Assembly (NCBI RefSeq): GCF_001650195.1
Contig: NZ_LXYR01000048.1
Span: forward strand, 1-39,624
Source of the DNA: Phormidesmis priestleyi BC1401
GTDB lineage: Bacteria > Cyanobacteriota > Cyanobacteriia > Leptolyngbyales > Leptolyngbyaceae
DNA length: 39,624 nt
Reading direction: 5' to 3'
Shown one piece after another: positions 1-9,238 of this stretch. The translations under genes and the position numbers were made by a program. The notes under the pieces were generated by a model that was not told the DNA's origin, made no database searches, and saw only the letters and a list, made by a program, of their open reading frames with translations. The number at the start of each line of letters is the position of its first letter. Position 1 is the first letter of the stretch.

Positions 1-101
1 AGACTCTGTGGCGTGACCGCCACGCGGGAACCCCTTTTACATCCCCATGCTTAAAAGACAGGGGCTTTAAGGGTTCCCCAGCCCTCCATTCCGGTAAGTG
101 G
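1..101. other. Left-edge non-coding segment with imperfect inverted repeats
   Basis: There is no gene here. A short hairpin (GTGGCG / CGCCAC, about positions 8-23) is followed by a longer imperfect inverted repeat whose arms read roughly GGGAACCCC and GGGTTCCCC (about positions 27 and 70-78). It may be the terminator of a gene left of the window or a small palindromic repeat. The sequence alone does not decide. Confidence 0.3.
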
Positions 102-146
102 GTGGCGATCGAGCTTCCCAATTCAACTCAAAGATCTGATAAGGGA

Positions 147-1694
147 ATGTCTCAAACAGCGATTGACCTTGCCGCAAAGACAGACTTTCGTTTAGTGTTG
201 CTCTCGATTGCAATCTCAATAATCGGTTCCTATACGGCTTTGGATATTGCAGAGCAGATTGTGCCGTCACACGGGCAGAGTCGCTGGTGGCTCATTGGCA
301 GTAGTCTAGCTCTCGGCATTAGCATCTGGTCGATGCACTTTACCGCAATCTTGGCGCACCAACTGGCTGCCCCGGTGAGCTATGACTTTGGCATCGTCGT
401 GCTGTCGCTCGTTGCGGCAGTCTTGGGATCTGGCTTGGGCTTTTGGGCGGTTACTCGGCAAAGACCGATCGGGTGGCTCTCTCTGATTAGCGGCGGCTTA
501 TTCATCGGCACTAGCATTGTGGCGATGCACTATGCAGCGATGGCAGCCCTGCGGGTAGCGGCGACTCAGCAATATCAGCTAACGCAAATTATTTTGGGGG
601 TTGTGATCGCGATCGCAGCCTCGATCGCGTCGCTGAAGCTGGCGTTTCAATCTGGGCGGGTCGAGGCAACGGTGCGGCAGTGTCAGCACTTAGTAGGAAG
701 CGCCCTGCTGATGGGCAGTGCCATTTCAGGAATGCACTACATTGCAATGTCGGGTGTGCGGTTTTATTTTGCGCCGCTGACCGTGCCCAAGTCTGCGACG
801 CTCGATGGATCGCGGCTGGCGACGGTGATTGGCATCGCGGCTCTGATGGTCTTAACGCTGGCGCTGCTGGCTTCTTTTTTTGGGCGACGGTTGAGCGCAG
901 AGTTAGCCCGCGTTGAGGCACTGCGCCAAAGTGAAGAACGGTTAGAACAACTCATTCAGCAGAGAACTCAGGAGCTTCAGCAAGAGAAGTTAGCGTCTGA
1001 AGCCGCTAACCAGGCGAAAAGCGCGTTTCTTGCCAACATGAGTCATGAGCTTCGCACTCCGCTCACCAGCATTATTGGCTTTTCGAGCGTGTTGCTTCAA
1101 GAGGTGTTTGGCTCGATCAATGAGCGACAACGAGAATATTTGCAGCGCGTCTCAGCCGGAGGCTATCAGCTTCTTGATTTGATTAACGACTTGCTAGATT
1201 TGTCTAAAATCGAAGCCAATCGAGAAGAGTTGGTCTTAGAAACCGTCGGCGTTGAAGAGATTTGCGAAACCTGTCTCTCGATCGTGCGAGAACAAGCGGC
1301 TCGACGCGGACTAGACTTATCCCTTACTATCAGTCCTGATGCCTCGACTTGCCTGGCTGACAAACGGCGACTCGTTCAAATCTTGCTCAATCTGTTGTCC
1401 AACGCCATCAAGTTTACAGACACAGGTTCGGTGACGTTAGCGGTGGATAAAACAGAAACCTCAGTTCAGTTCCTCGTCACCGACACTGGAATTGGCATTC
1501 CTGAGTCAGAACTATCAAAACTATTTCAGCCGTTTCAGCAGCTTGATAGCGGCATCGATCGCAAATATCAAGGCACAGGGTTGGGGTTAGCGCTGTCGCA
1601 AAAGCTTGCCCAACTCCACGGCGGTGAGATCACGGTAAAGTCAACACCAGAGCAGGGAAGCTGCTTTATGCTGTCTCTGCCTAGAGTTGGATGA
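147..1694 (+). CDS. MHYT-domain sensor histidine kinase
   Basis: Predicted inner-membrane sensor kinase. Counting from an upstream in-frame GTG at 102, three MHYT-type motifs (MHFT near 78, MHYA near 142, MHYI near 211) lie in a seven-helix N-terminal region. This family is proposed to bind metal, diatomic gas or redox signals. A last membrane helix (about 240-261) and a coiled linker (265-305) lead to a HisKA domain with phospho-accepting His315 in SHELRTP. The HATPase domain follows, with an N-box (NLLSNAIKF), G1 (DTGIGIP) and G2 (GTGLGLALS). There is no PAS or receiver domain, and no response-regulator gene is adjacent. I prefer the ATG at 147, which puts a typical short leader before the first helix; neither start has a well-spaced ribosome binding site. 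It converges on the gldG operon, with a perfect hairpin between them. Confidence 0.93.
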   Translation: MSQTAIDLAAKTDFRLVLLSIAISIIGSYTALDIAEQIVPSHGQSRWWLIGSSLALGISIWSMHFTAILAHQLAAPVSYDFGIVVLSLVAAVLGSGLGFWAVTRQRPIGWLSLISGGLFIGTSIVAMHYAAMAALRVAATQQYQLTQIILGVVIAIAASIASLKLAFQSGRVEATVRQCQHLVGSALLMGSAISGMHYIAMSGVRFYFAPLTVPKSATLDGSRLATVIGIAALMVLTLALLASFFGRRLSAELARVEALRQSEERLEQLIQQRTQELQQEKLASEAANQAKSAFLANMSHELRTPLTSIIGFSSVLLQEVFGSINERQREYLQRVSAGGYQLLDLINDLLDLSKIEANREELVLETVGVEEICETCLSIVREQAARRGLDLSLTISPDASTCLADKRRLVQILLNLLSNAIKFTDTGSVTLAVDKTETSVQFLVTDTGIGIPESELSKLFQPFQQLDSGIDRKYQGTGLGLALSQKLAQLHGGEITVKSTPEQGSCFMLSLPRVG

Positions 1695-1710
1695 GTCGCA
1701 TAAATCTCCT

Positions 1711-1789
1711 AAGGAACGTGGATTGATTAAGGTGCAACTTCTCACCCTCACCCTAGCCCTCTCCCTGGGGAGAGGGCTAGGGTGAGGGT
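1711..1789. repeat. MITE fragment with perfect 22-bp hairpin (family A)
   Basis: The right part is a perfect 22-bp stem (1744-1765 with 1768-1789) and a 2-nt loop, made of the CCCTCACCCTAGCCCTCTCC core. The left part (1711-1743) begins TAAGGAACGTGGATT, the terminal sequence of the copies near 36.2 and 38.3 kb. Positions 1713-1764 match the reverse complement of 38379-38430 with 6 mismatches in 52. The second end is missing, so this is a partial copy. It lies between two convergent genes and may act as a terminator, although no T-tract follows it. Confidence 0.75.
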
Positions 1790-1949
1790 AAAATCTGTGC
1801 TTCATAGATCACTTGCACCACGCCTTGATAGCTGTCTATTTCGCTCAACTCGGTCAGCAAATCGGTGAGAATTCCGACTAAAAAAACCGTGCACTCATTT
1901 TGCAAAGTAAATCTTGCGATCGCGCTGAGTGTCAAAGAGTCTACAGATT

Positions 1950-3701
1950 TTATCGTCGCCTCCACCAAACAAAGCTGGCGCTCGTCAACCCCACTAATGG
2001 AACTGCAACCAGTGCAATGAATCCTAAAACACTGGCTTGCTCGTTTGTGAGGGTGATGCGCCGATTTTTTAAGTCTTTAGGGCGAATCGATAACGGCTGC
2101 TGGTCTTGCTGACTCAACCAGCTTACTGAGTTGACAAACACGTCTCCGTTAAGATATTGACCAAACAGCCCGTCGGTGGCGAACGTAGAGTTGCCAAAGA
2201 CGATCAGGCGCGACTCTTTAGTGCCTTGAACAAAGGGCGGGGTCGATGGAGTCGGGCTTGGAGATCCTGAAGGACTGACCGACGCTTGAGGAGACGAGCT
2301 AACTGATGGAGTTGAAGATACTGAAGGAGTGGGAGATGGAGATCCCGACGCTTGAGGAGACGGGCTAACCAATGGTGACGGACTCGGTTGAGCAGAGGGC
2401 GTGACTTGGCGAGTGAATGCTGCGCCGATCGCGATCGGTCCCGGTCGATCGCCATCATCTAATTTGAGAGGCTGCTCTTTGAGATTGCTTTCTGCCCAAC
2501 TGTTGGGATCAGTCAACAACAGAGGCGTTGATTGCACCCCCAGAACCGGAGTGATGTCTAAAGGACGCGCCAGTGGATAAATTGAGTTGCTGTTGCGAAA
2601 GTCTTTGGTGATCGGGTGGTCACCATATTGCGCGATTACAACCGCTGTCGGACCCTTACCGCGAACTTGACGATCGGAGGCATTGATCACGACTCGATCG
2701 TCCAATTTAACGCCCCACAAATTGAGCAGATTATCCAGTCCCGATTTAATCGGGGGGTCAACCGCGACGAGCAGATTTCCACCCTGATTGAGATAGTCTT
2801 GCAGCACCTTTGTCTCTGCCTCTGGCAACGGGCGAACCGGACCTACGACCATCACCGCCGCCGCATCTGCCGGAACTTTGTCGGTGAGTCCCAAATTGAG
2901 GGGTTCACCGACAAAATTCTTATCTTTGAGCGCTTGAGCAGCCTGGGAAATGGCACCTTGTCCTGCGTCGAGCGATCGTTCTCCGTGTCCTTGCAGAAAA
3001 TAGAGTTTAGACTGGCGATCGCGGGTGAGTTGCAAAATTCCGCTAGTGATGCGGTTTTCAGAGAGGCGAATCTGAGGGCTGATGCTCTGCACAAACTGTC
3101 TGCGCTTACTCGACTGCAACTCTAGATAGACATCTCGGTTTTCGCCACTGTTTTTGATCCCAAACGACGTTGCCAAGCCGGGATTAGCTTCGGGGTCAAT
3201 AAACTCAAACAAGAACTTAGGGTTTTGTCGCTGATAGTTCTCTAACAAATCTCGGTCTTGAGAATTTTGTTGACTGTCAAAAATCCATACTTTTACCGCT
3301 TGGGGCAACTCTTTTACCACTTGCTGAGACTCTGGCGAGAGAGTGAATAGTTGCCCTTCGGTTAAATCAATTCTCGTCGGGTGACGACTCACTGAGAAGT
3401 TGAGCAGCCCCAGAATCACAAAAACGGCGATCGTGCTAACCAAAGCATTGGTGCTAACTTGGGTCGATCGACGGCTCCAAAATTGGGGTTGCCGTGCATC
3501 GCCTCCGCGACCTAAAAACACCACCCACAGCCCCATAATCACGATGCCGCTGATGATTAGCCCCAGCGGAATCGAAGTCCAACCGCCTGAAACGACCCCG
3601 GCTGAGATGCCCATAATTGACAGAAGAGGACCGGACCAAAACAGAGTTCTCCAGTATTTAAGGAGTGCAGGACGGGGCTGTGAGGTCTTCATAAAAATCA
3701 C
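1950..3701 (-). CDS. GldG-family ABC-2 auxiliary protein
   Basis: Membrane-anchored extracytoplasmic component of a Gld-type ABC exporter. Hydrophobic helices lie near residues 25-62 and 85-105. A large GldG/IFT52-like soluble domain follows (from LTEGQLFTLSPESQQ through the LYFLQGHGE motif). A C-terminal helix ends in WWRRR. An unusual Pro/Ser-rich low-complexity insert at about residues 434-488 interrupts the soluble domain. A GTG overlaps the permease stop (TAGTG); an ATG three codons later is an equally possible start. It is the last gene of a three-gene operon. A DUF4340 gene, which commonly follows in cyanobacteria, is not present here. The substrate is unknown. Confidence 0.88.
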   Translation of the reverse strand: MIFMKTSQPRPALLKYWRTLFWSGPLLSIMGISAGVVSGGWTSIPLGLIISGIVIMGLWVVFLGRGGDARQPQFWSRRSTQVSTNALVSTIAVFVILGLLNFSVSRHPTRIDLTEGQLFTLSPESQQVVKELPQAVKVWIFDSQQNSQDRDLLENYQRQNPKFLFEFIDPEANPGLATSFGIKNSGENRDVYLELQSSKRRQFVQSISPQIRLSENRITSGILQLTRDRQSKLYFLQGHGERSLDAGQGAISQAAQALKDKNFVGEPLNLGLTDKVPADAAAVMVVGPVRPLPEAETKVLQDYLNQGGNLLVAVDPPIKSGLDNLLNLWGVKLDDRVVINASDRQVRGKGPTAVVIAQYGDHPITKDFRNSNSIYPLARPLDITPVLGVQSTPLLLTDPNSWAESNLKEQPLKLDDGDRPGPIAIGAAFTRQVTPSAQPSPSPLVSPSPQASGSPSPTPSVSSTPSVSSSPQASVSPSGSPSPTPSTPPFVQGTKESRLIVFGNSTFATDGLFGQYLNGDVFVNSVSWLSQQDQQPLSIRPKDLKNRRITLTNEQASVLGFIALVAVPLVGLTSASFVWWRRR

Positions 3702-4501
3702 TAAGAACGTTGGAATCGCAATGCGTCGATCGATTGGGCAGTCAGAAAGATTCCGAGAAAAATATAACTAGCAAACAACACTAAACTACTCGTATCAACT
3801 ACGCCTTGAACTAAGTTTGTGTAATGCTTTAGCAGAGATAAGTTAAATAGCGCATCTCCTACGATGCCACCAAAGTTTTTGGCTAATTCGCTAATAATCC
3901 ACAAACAGAGGACTAACGCGAAGGTGAGAATCGCCGCTAAAATAGTGCTATCTGTTAAAGACGACACAAACATTCCGAGTGAGAGCACCGAGGCAGCCAG
4001 TAAGATTAGCCCTGCGTGACCCAAAAGAATGACGCTGAGTGGAACGGGAGGATCTACGCCATTGAGCGCGATCGCTTCATATAACAGCAATGGCAGCGAC
4101 ATCGTGATGAAGAATGTCAGTACTCCTAATAATTTTCCGATCGCGACTGCCCAATTGGTGATTGGAGACGTTGCCAACAATTCGAGTGTGCCACGTTTGC
4201 GTTCGTCAGCGTAAAGCCCCATCGACAAAATCGGCAACACGAACAGCGACAGCGAACCCATCACGCCCAGATATGTGCGAAGCAACTCATAGGGGACATC
4301 GATCGGAGAAATCGGAACCCCAGACTGAGCTTGAAGATCGACATAGTTGCCTTGATCGATTACGCCATCAAAAGCGGCTTTGAACAGAATGCCAGCCAAG
4401 ATCCAGTAAATAGTCGCGATCGCATACGCCAACGGGGACGCAAAATAGCTTTGTAACTCGCGTCGATAAATTGCCAAAACGTTGTACGCCAGCATTTTCA
4501 T
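3701..4501 (-). CDS. ABC-2 type permease (GldF-like)
   Basis: Integral membrane permease of 266 residues with about six hydrophobic segments. The N-terminus (YRRELQSYFASPLAYAIATIYWI) is typical of GldF/ABC-2 permeases that pair with a GldA-like ATPase. The internal YADERKRGTLELLATSPI motif is the conserved coupling region of the family. The start codon directly follows the ATPase stop (TAAATG), and the stop overlaps the possible gldG GTG start, so the three genes are probably co-transcribed and translationally coupled. The transported substrate cannot be inferred. Confidence 0.92.
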   Translation of the reverse strand: MKMLAYNVLAIYRRELQSYFASPLAYAIATIYWILAGILFKAAFDGVIDQGNYVDLQAQSGVPISPIDVPYELLRTYLGVMGSLSLFVLPILSMGLYADERKRGTLELLATSPITNWAVAIGKLLGVLTFFITMSLPLLLYEAIALNGVDPPVPLSVILLGHAGLILLAASVLSLGMFVSSLTDSTILAAILTFALVLCLWIISELAKNFGGIVGDALFNLSLLKHYTNLVQGVVDTSSLVLFASYIFLGIFLTAQSIDALRFQRS

Positions 4502-5503
4502 TTAGGGTGTCTCCTCGATCGCTTCATCAGACGGCTCGACTTCAGATGCATTCTCGACAGGCGTTTCTTCGGTCGTAAGCTGCAAAAACACGGTTTCTAA
4601 ACTTGCCTGCACTCGCCGCATCTCATACAGTCCTAACTGATGACTGACGAGCGCTGTCGCGATCTCTGAGCCTAGCTCCGTTTCAGACCCAGAGACGACT
4701 TTGATTTTGAGACGATTTTGAGGCAGTAAATCGGTGGACATTGGCTCGATCGCAGTCACTCCCTGCACGGCTTGCAAGCATCGCTGCACTGATTCAAAGT
4801 CTCCCTCGACTTCTAGCTCATAGCCCGACCCGCCCATCAACTGAGTCATCAAACGTTCGGGCGTGTTGGTTGCCACTACTTGACCATGATTGATAATCGC
4901 AACGCGGCTACACGTCATGCTGACTTCGGGCAAAATGTGCGTCGAGAGAATCACAGTGTGATCTCCCGCCAGGTTTTTGATTAAATTTCGCACCTCAATG
5001 ATTTGTCGCGGATCGAGTCCGACGGTCGGTTCATCCAAAATAATGACCGGGGGATCGTGGACGATCGCTTGAGCAATGCCGACTCGTTGCCGAAACCCTT
5101 TGGACAGTTTGCGAATAATTGTTTTGCGTTTTTCGAGCAGATTGCAGCGTGTTAAAGCTGACTGAATTCGCTGGGGACGATCGCCCGCATTGACACCCTT
5201 GATTTGAGCCACAAAACTGAGATATCCCTCAACGGTCATGTCAGGGTAGAGCGGCGGTGATTCGGGCAGATAGCCGATGCGCTGCCGCACTGCCATTGAG
5301 TCTTTATGCACCTCAAATCCGGCGACTTTTGCTGTCCCACTGGTTGCAGGCAGATAGCCCGCCAGAATTCGCATCGTCGTCGTTTTTCCGGCTCCATTGG
5401 GTCCTAGAAAGCCCAAAATTTCACCCGGCTCGACCGAAAACGTCACATCGGCGATCGCGGAGGTGGAGCCATAAACCTTGCTGAGATGTTCAACGTCGAT
5501 CAT
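4502..5503 (-). CDS. ABC transporter ATP-binding protein (GldA-like)
   Basis: Cytoplasmic ATPase of 333 residues driving the permease downstream. Visible motifs are Walker A GPNGAGKTTT, signature LSKGFRQRVGIAQA, Walker B VIILDEPTVGLDP and the H-loop in STHILPEV. After the nucleotide-binding domain (about 1-215) comes a C-terminal extension typical of this drug/GldA-type subfamily, ending in an acidic tail rich in Glu and Pro. It is the first gene of the operon. Its promoter should lie between 5504 and the 21-bp repeat array that begins near 5740. Confidence 0.94.
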   Translation of the reverse strand: MIDVEHLSKVYGSTSAIADVTFSVEPGEILGFLGPNGAGKTTTMRILAGYLPATSGTAKVAGFEVHKDSMAVRQRIGYLPESPPLYPDMTVEGYLSFVAQIKGVNAGDRPQRIQSALTRCNLLEKRKTIIRKLSKGFRQRVGIAQAIVHDPPVIILDEPTVGLDPRQIIEVRNLIKNLAGDHTVILSTHILPEVSMTCSRVAIINHGQVVATNTPERLMTQLMGGSGYELEVEGDFESVQRCLQAVQGVTAIEPMSTDLLPQNRLKIKVVSGSETELGSEIATALVSHQLGLYEMRRVQASLETVFLQLTTEETPVENASEVEPSDEAIEETP

Positions 5504-5739
5504 AAAGTGCAGGTTGAAGAGGTTGCCCTTGCAGTCTGGCAGAATAGCAGACTTTGAATGCCATTGAGCAAAAAATTAATACCCCGATCGAGACGTTGAG
5601 CAGAACTGAGTGGTTGCCCGATCGCTCAGATTAAGCGAGAGTTGGCTTAAGGACAAAACAAGTGGCGAGTAGGAATTGCCCCAACTGCCTTTGGCGTAAT
5701 TCATATCGACAGGTCAATAAGCTCGATCGAGAAACTCAC

Positions 5740-6033
5740 GAACGACTTCCAGAGACTTATAAACGAGTTCCAGAGACCCATAAACGAGTTCCAGAGACCC
5801 ATAAACGAGTTCCAGGGAATCACGAACGAGTTCCAGACACTCATGCACGACTTTGAGAGACTCATAAACGAGTTCCAGAGACTCATGAACGACTTTGAGA
5901 GACTTGTAAACGAGTTCTAGAGACTCATGAACGACTCTCAGAGACTCATGAACGACTTCCAGAGACTCATGAACGACTTCCAGAGACTCATGAACGAGTC
6001 CGAGAGACTCACGAGCGAGTTCGAGGAGGTGAG
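5740..6033. repeat. 21-bp tandem repeat array, 14 units
   Basis: Fourteen consecutive 21-bp units, consensus close to GAACGAGTTCCAGAGACTCAT, without length change. A degenerate unit probably precedes them (5719-5739). The unit is seven codons, so every frame gives a heptad repeat. One forward frame reads NDFQRLM repeatedly, as a coiled coil would, but has an amber codon in unit 9 and no credible start. Another forward frame stops in unit 6. The minus frame (SLWNSFM) stops in unit 9. I therefore treat it as non-coding. It fills most of the space between the divergent ABC operon and the DUF262 gene. Confidence 0.9.
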
Positions 6034-6057
6034 TTAGTCACAATCTCACCTCCTCGA
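6021..6057. terminator. 13-bp hairpin closing the tandem array
   Basis: A perfect 13-bp inverted repeat (6021-6033 with 6045-6057) with an 11-nt loop. Its left arm is the end of the last 21-bp unit. A short A/T run follows. It may stop transcription crossing the array or be part of how the array formed. A terminator role is inferred from shape only. Confidence 0.45.
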
Positions 6058-6272
6058 AAAATTTCCGTGGAATCTGGATTGTTCTGGGAGGCAAATCCCA
6101 GGCATTTGTACCAGCATTCAGTGATTTAGGACGATCGCAACCTCAGCCATTCACCACCTGACGATTTAGAGGCTCGTAGGTTAGGTTTCAGCAAGCGTTG
6201 AGGGCACTCTACCAAAGCCATCGCGCAACAAAAGCTGACACAAAAGCTGACCCATAGACACAGGAAAGCAGT

Positions 6273-8114
6273 ATGTCCAACTTCGACTCCACCAAAAAAC
6301 GACTCGCTGATTTGCTCCGGGACATTGTTTCCGGCAAAATTCAACTTCCTGATTTTCAGCGAGGCTGGGTGTGGAAAGACGAAGGCATCCAATCGTTGTT
6401 GGTGAGCATTGCTCGTGCCTTCCCGATCGGAGCCGTCATGATGCTAGAAGCAGGCGGCGATACTCGCTTCAAAGTTCGCCCTGTCGAAGGGCTGGACACA
6501 ACCCAAATCAAACCTGAAGACACCGAACAACTGATTCTCGATGGTCAACAACGCCTGACCTCTCTCACGCAAGTGCTGATGCTCAAGCAGCCTGTGGACA
6601 CTCGCACGAGTACAGGCAAATCCCTCAAGCGTTATTACTACATCGACATCGAACTTGCCCTGACTGGAGAAGAACATTATGAAACTGCTGTCATCGGGGT
6701 AGACGAGAACCGGATTATTAAAGAAAACTTCGGTCGTGACATCAAACTCGATCTCAGCACTCCAGAAAAGGAATACGAGAACTTTTACTTCCCTTGCAAT
6801 CAAATTCTCAACTCTGACGACTGGGAGGAAGGACTCCTAGCCTACGATGCTGCAAAGTTCGGGCAGTATGCCGTATTCCGCAGACAAGTCTTGAATGAAT
6901 TCCGTAACTACACCGTCCCGATCATCGAACTGAGTAAAGAAAACAAAAAAGAAGCAGTCTGCTTGGTCTTCGAGAAAGTCAATACTGGCGGCGTTGCCCT
7001 ATCCGTGTTTGAGCTTGTTACAGCGACTTATGCTGCTGATAACGCCAACCTGCGAGACGAGTGGTACGGCAACGCGAAAGAAAAGATTGAAGGCATTCAC
7101 CAAACACTTTCAAAGCAGGCATTACTAAAAGAGGTACAGCCCACCGAATTTTTACAAGCGCTGTCTCTGCTGCATACCTGGGAAAAGCGTCAGGCAGATC
7201 TTGCATCAGGCAAAACAGGCAAGCAAGTAACGGGAGTCAGTGCCAAGCGTGAAGCCGTCTTATCCCTACCCCTAGCTAACTATCGGCAGTGGAAAAGCAA
7301 GCTGACTGACGGCTTCCGAAAAGCGGCAAAGTTTCTCCGAAAAGAATCTTTCTTCTCAACCCGTGATCTACCGTATAGCACTCAATTAGTGCCGCTTGCT
7401 GCCGTCTTAGCTCTGCTGGGCGATGACTGGCTCCAACCCAGAATCTATGACAAACTTGCCCGTTGGTTTTGGTGTGGCATCTTGGGAGAGCTTTATGGGG
7501 GAGCTGTTGAGACGCGAATGGCGCTCGACATTCAGGAACTTATGGACTGGGTAAGAGGGGGCGATCGAGAACCCGTCACCGTCCGCGATGCTAACTTCCA
7601 ACCTGCTCGTCTAGAAACTCTCCGCTCTCGCAACAGCGCTGCTTACAAAGGAATCAGCGTGTTGGTTCAGCGACAAGGAGCCAAAGACTTCTTCTGGAAA
7701 TCTACCATTCGCGACCTTGCCGAAACCGACTGGAAAGAAAACCAACTTGATATTCACCACATCTTTCCTAAGAAGTGGTGCGAGAGCTACGACATCCCGC
7801 CTGCCCGTTACGACTCGATTCTCAACAAAACCCCGATCTCCTCCAAAGCAAACCGCACGATCGGGGGCAAGGCTCCCAGTGAATATCTAAACCAGCTTCA
7901 AACCCATGAGACCGTTCAGTTAGACGATGCAGGGATGGATGCCATCTTAGTGACTCACTGCATTGACCCCACCGCGCTGCGCCAAGATGACTTTGAAGGG
8001 TTTATCAGTTCGCGCAGACAAGCCTTGTTGGTCAAAATCGAGACCGCTATGGGCAAGTCGATCGTGATGTCTAACGAAGTCGTTCCCGAAGACGAAGCAG
8101 ACGAAGAGGAGTGA
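6273..8114 (+). CDS. GmrSD-like DUF262/DUF1524 (HNH) protein
   Basis: A 613-residue protein with a DUF262 domain at the N-terminus: PDFQRGWVW at about 26-34 and the diagnostic DGQQRLTSL at 90-97. A DUF1524-type HNH nuclease lies at the C-terminus (DIHHIFPKKWC near 492-502, with a downstream Asn-rich segment). Fused GmrS-GmrD proteins of this type are known as type IV modification-dependent restriction enzymes; DUF262 hydrolyses nucleotides and the HNH part cuts. A good ribosome binding site (AGGAAAG) precedes the ATG. Both catalytic motifs look intact, so the gene is probably functional. The fit to the DUF262/DUF1524 pair is strong, but which modified DNA it senses is unknown. Confidence 0.9.
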   Translation: MSNFDSTKKRLADLLRDIVSGKIQLPDFQRGWVWKDEGIQSLLVSIARAFPIGAVMMLEAGGDTRFKVRPVEGLDTTQIKPEDTEQLILDGQQRLTSLTQVLMLKQPVDTRTSTGKSLKRYYYIDIELALTGEEHYETAVIGVDENRIIKENFGRDIKLDLSTPEKEYENFYFPCNQILNSDDWEEGLLAYDAAKFGQYAVFRRQVLNEFRNYTVPIIELSKENKKEAVCLVFEKVNTGGVALSVFELVTATYAADNANLRDEWYGNAKEKIEGIHQTLSKQALLKEVQPTEFLQALSLLHTWEKRQADLASGKTGKQVTGVSAKREAVLSLPLANYRQWKSKLTDGFRKAAKFLRKESFFSTRDLPYSTQLVPLAAVLALLGDDWLQPRIYDKLARWFWCGILGELYGGAVETRMALDIQELMDWVRGGDREPVTVRDANFQPARLETLRSRNSAAYKGISVLVQRQGAKDFFWKSTIRDLAETDWKENQLDIHHIFPKKWCESYDIPPARYDSILNKTPISSKANRTIGGKAPSEYLNQLQTHETVQLDDAGMDAILVTHCIDPTALRQDDFEGFISSRRQALLVKIETAMGKSIVMSNEVVPEDEADEEE

Positions 8115-8286
8115 GCCACATCGTCCTACACCGACCCAGAATACTAAGGCAAATATTTATAAGAACGATGGTAGTCCTGTTTAGGAAAGAGTAGAGAATA
8201 GTCAAGCAATACTAGGAGATTTGCAGAATGATCTGCCCGTCTCAGTTCATTTTTCTCTATCCTTTCTTAGATAGCACTACCGTGGC

Positions 8287-8619
8287 GTGAAACTACCAAA
8301 TCCTGATAGGGCAATTATTTCTCCAGATAAGCTGGAAGGCTATTCTCTCAATTCCAATCACCCAGAGGGTCGCCACAAAGCAACTGTGTTTCAATCTGCG
8401 CTGGGCATTGGGCTAGAACAAGCTGAGGAGCTATGGGCTGCTCTGCGCCAAGCCCTCAAGTCCGAAGATGCCCTATCCACTAAACGCAATCCTTACGGGC
8501 AGAAATACCAAATCGATTTTGAAATGACACGCGAAGGTAAAAACGCCATCATCAGAAGTATCTGGATCGTCAGACAGACTGAAGACTTTCCTCGCCTCGT
8601 CACCTGCTACATTCTCTAA
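8287..8619 (+). CDS. DUF6883-like small protein
   Basis: A 110-residue protein starting at GTG (KLPNPDRAIISPDKLEGYSLN). The layout resembles DUF6883 proteins of cyanobacteria: a conserved start, a GRHKATVFQSALGI segment, and a C-terminal strand region ending in FPRLVTCYIL. No catalytic motif is obvious. The next gene starts 18 bp downstream and belongs to a small family (DUF4926) that often accompanies it, so the two are probably an operon. A toxin-antitoxin or effector-immunity relation is plausible but unproven. The ribosome binding site is weak. Confidence 0.7.
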   Translation: MKLPNPDRAIISPDKLEGYSLNSNHPEGRHKATVFQSALGIGLEQAEELWAALRQALKSEDALSTKRNPYGQKYQIDFEMTREGKNAIIRSIWIVRQTEDFPRLVTCYIL

Positions 8620-8637
8620 CCTCCAGGAGACCATACA

Positions 8638-8847
8638 ATGAAACTCTTAGACGTAGTAGCGCTCACCCAAGACTTACCTGATCTCAACCTTCATAAAGGT
8701 CAAGTCGGCACTGTTATCGAGGTGTATGAGACAGGAGCTTTTGAGGTCGAATTTGTTGACCTCAAAGGCAAGACTTATGCTGTAGAAACCTTAAATGCTC
8801 TTCAGTTAATGCAGCTTTACTATGCTCCCCTTCCCCAAACCACTTGA
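8638..8847 (+). CDS. DUF4926-like small protein
   Basis: A 69-residue protein resembling DUF4926: MKLLDVVALTQDLP, then HKGQVGTVIEVYETGAFEVEF. This is a compact all-beta, SH3-like pattern with a KGQVGTV turn. A strong ribosome binding site (AGGAG) precedes the ATG. Size and position after the DUF6883-like gene suggest an antitoxin or immunity partner. That is inference from gene pairing; no activity can be read from the sequence. Confidence 0.75.
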   Translation: MKLLDVVALTQDLPDLNLHKGQVGTVIEVYETGAFEVEFVDLKGKTYAVETLNALQLMQLYYAPLPQTT

Positions 8848-8989
8848 ATCTTGGAAGTCAGTAGGGAGGCACAATTATTTGTAGGACAGGTCAGCGATAG
8901 CGTAACCCATGCGTGTGTCCAACCTACATCCATCCCACATTTAATTCCACTTACCTACTTAATGCCAGGATCTAGCGAGTTTTTCCCAG

Positions 8990-9135
8990 CCCTTATCGCT
9001 TCATCCTGATTGCGGCATCGACAAATGCCTGAAATAATCGTTGATGAGCGGGATCTTGAGCCGACATTTCTGGATGCCGCTGAAGCCCAAACATCCACGG
9101 ATGATGCTGATGCTCGATCGCTTCTATCAACCCAT
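8990..9135 (-). pseudogene. Duplicated 3' end of the C26 peptidase gene
   Basis: These 146 bp match 9815-9960, the 3' end of the intact peptidase gene including its stop codon, with 7 mismatches and no gaps. In the minus frame it still reads the last 48 residues (DGLIEAIEH through AAIRMKR), but the conserved WHPE of the catalytic triad region is RHPE. Upstream sequence is unrelated. It lies on the far side of the hicAB module from the intact gene, suggesting the module arrived with, or generated, a copy of the gene end. Confidence 0.9.
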
Positions 9136-9238
9136 CTGAATCAGGCTGGGGACAGCAACGAGCCGGAAGTAAAAAGGGGTGAGAAAACGATGCAGCGCTC
9201 AACGCAGAGGTCAAGGAGGCGGCACTGTTGGAGAAAAA

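Noticed and set aside
1777-1968. A 63-codon minus-strand frame after gldG (possible remnant of a downstream operon gene)
   Set aside because: It starts at TTG inside gldG, ends in the MITE hairpin, has no ribosome binding site, and resembles no family I know. It could be a relic, but I cannot support it.
5662-5886. Heptad-repeat open frames (ETHKRVP on plus, SLWNSFM on minus) in the 21-bp array
   Set aside because: Any frame through a 21-bp repeat gives heptads. Each is stopped within the array and none has a credible start.
5740-6033. CRISPR array
   Set aside because: The repeats are contiguous 21-bp units without spacers, and no cas genes are present.
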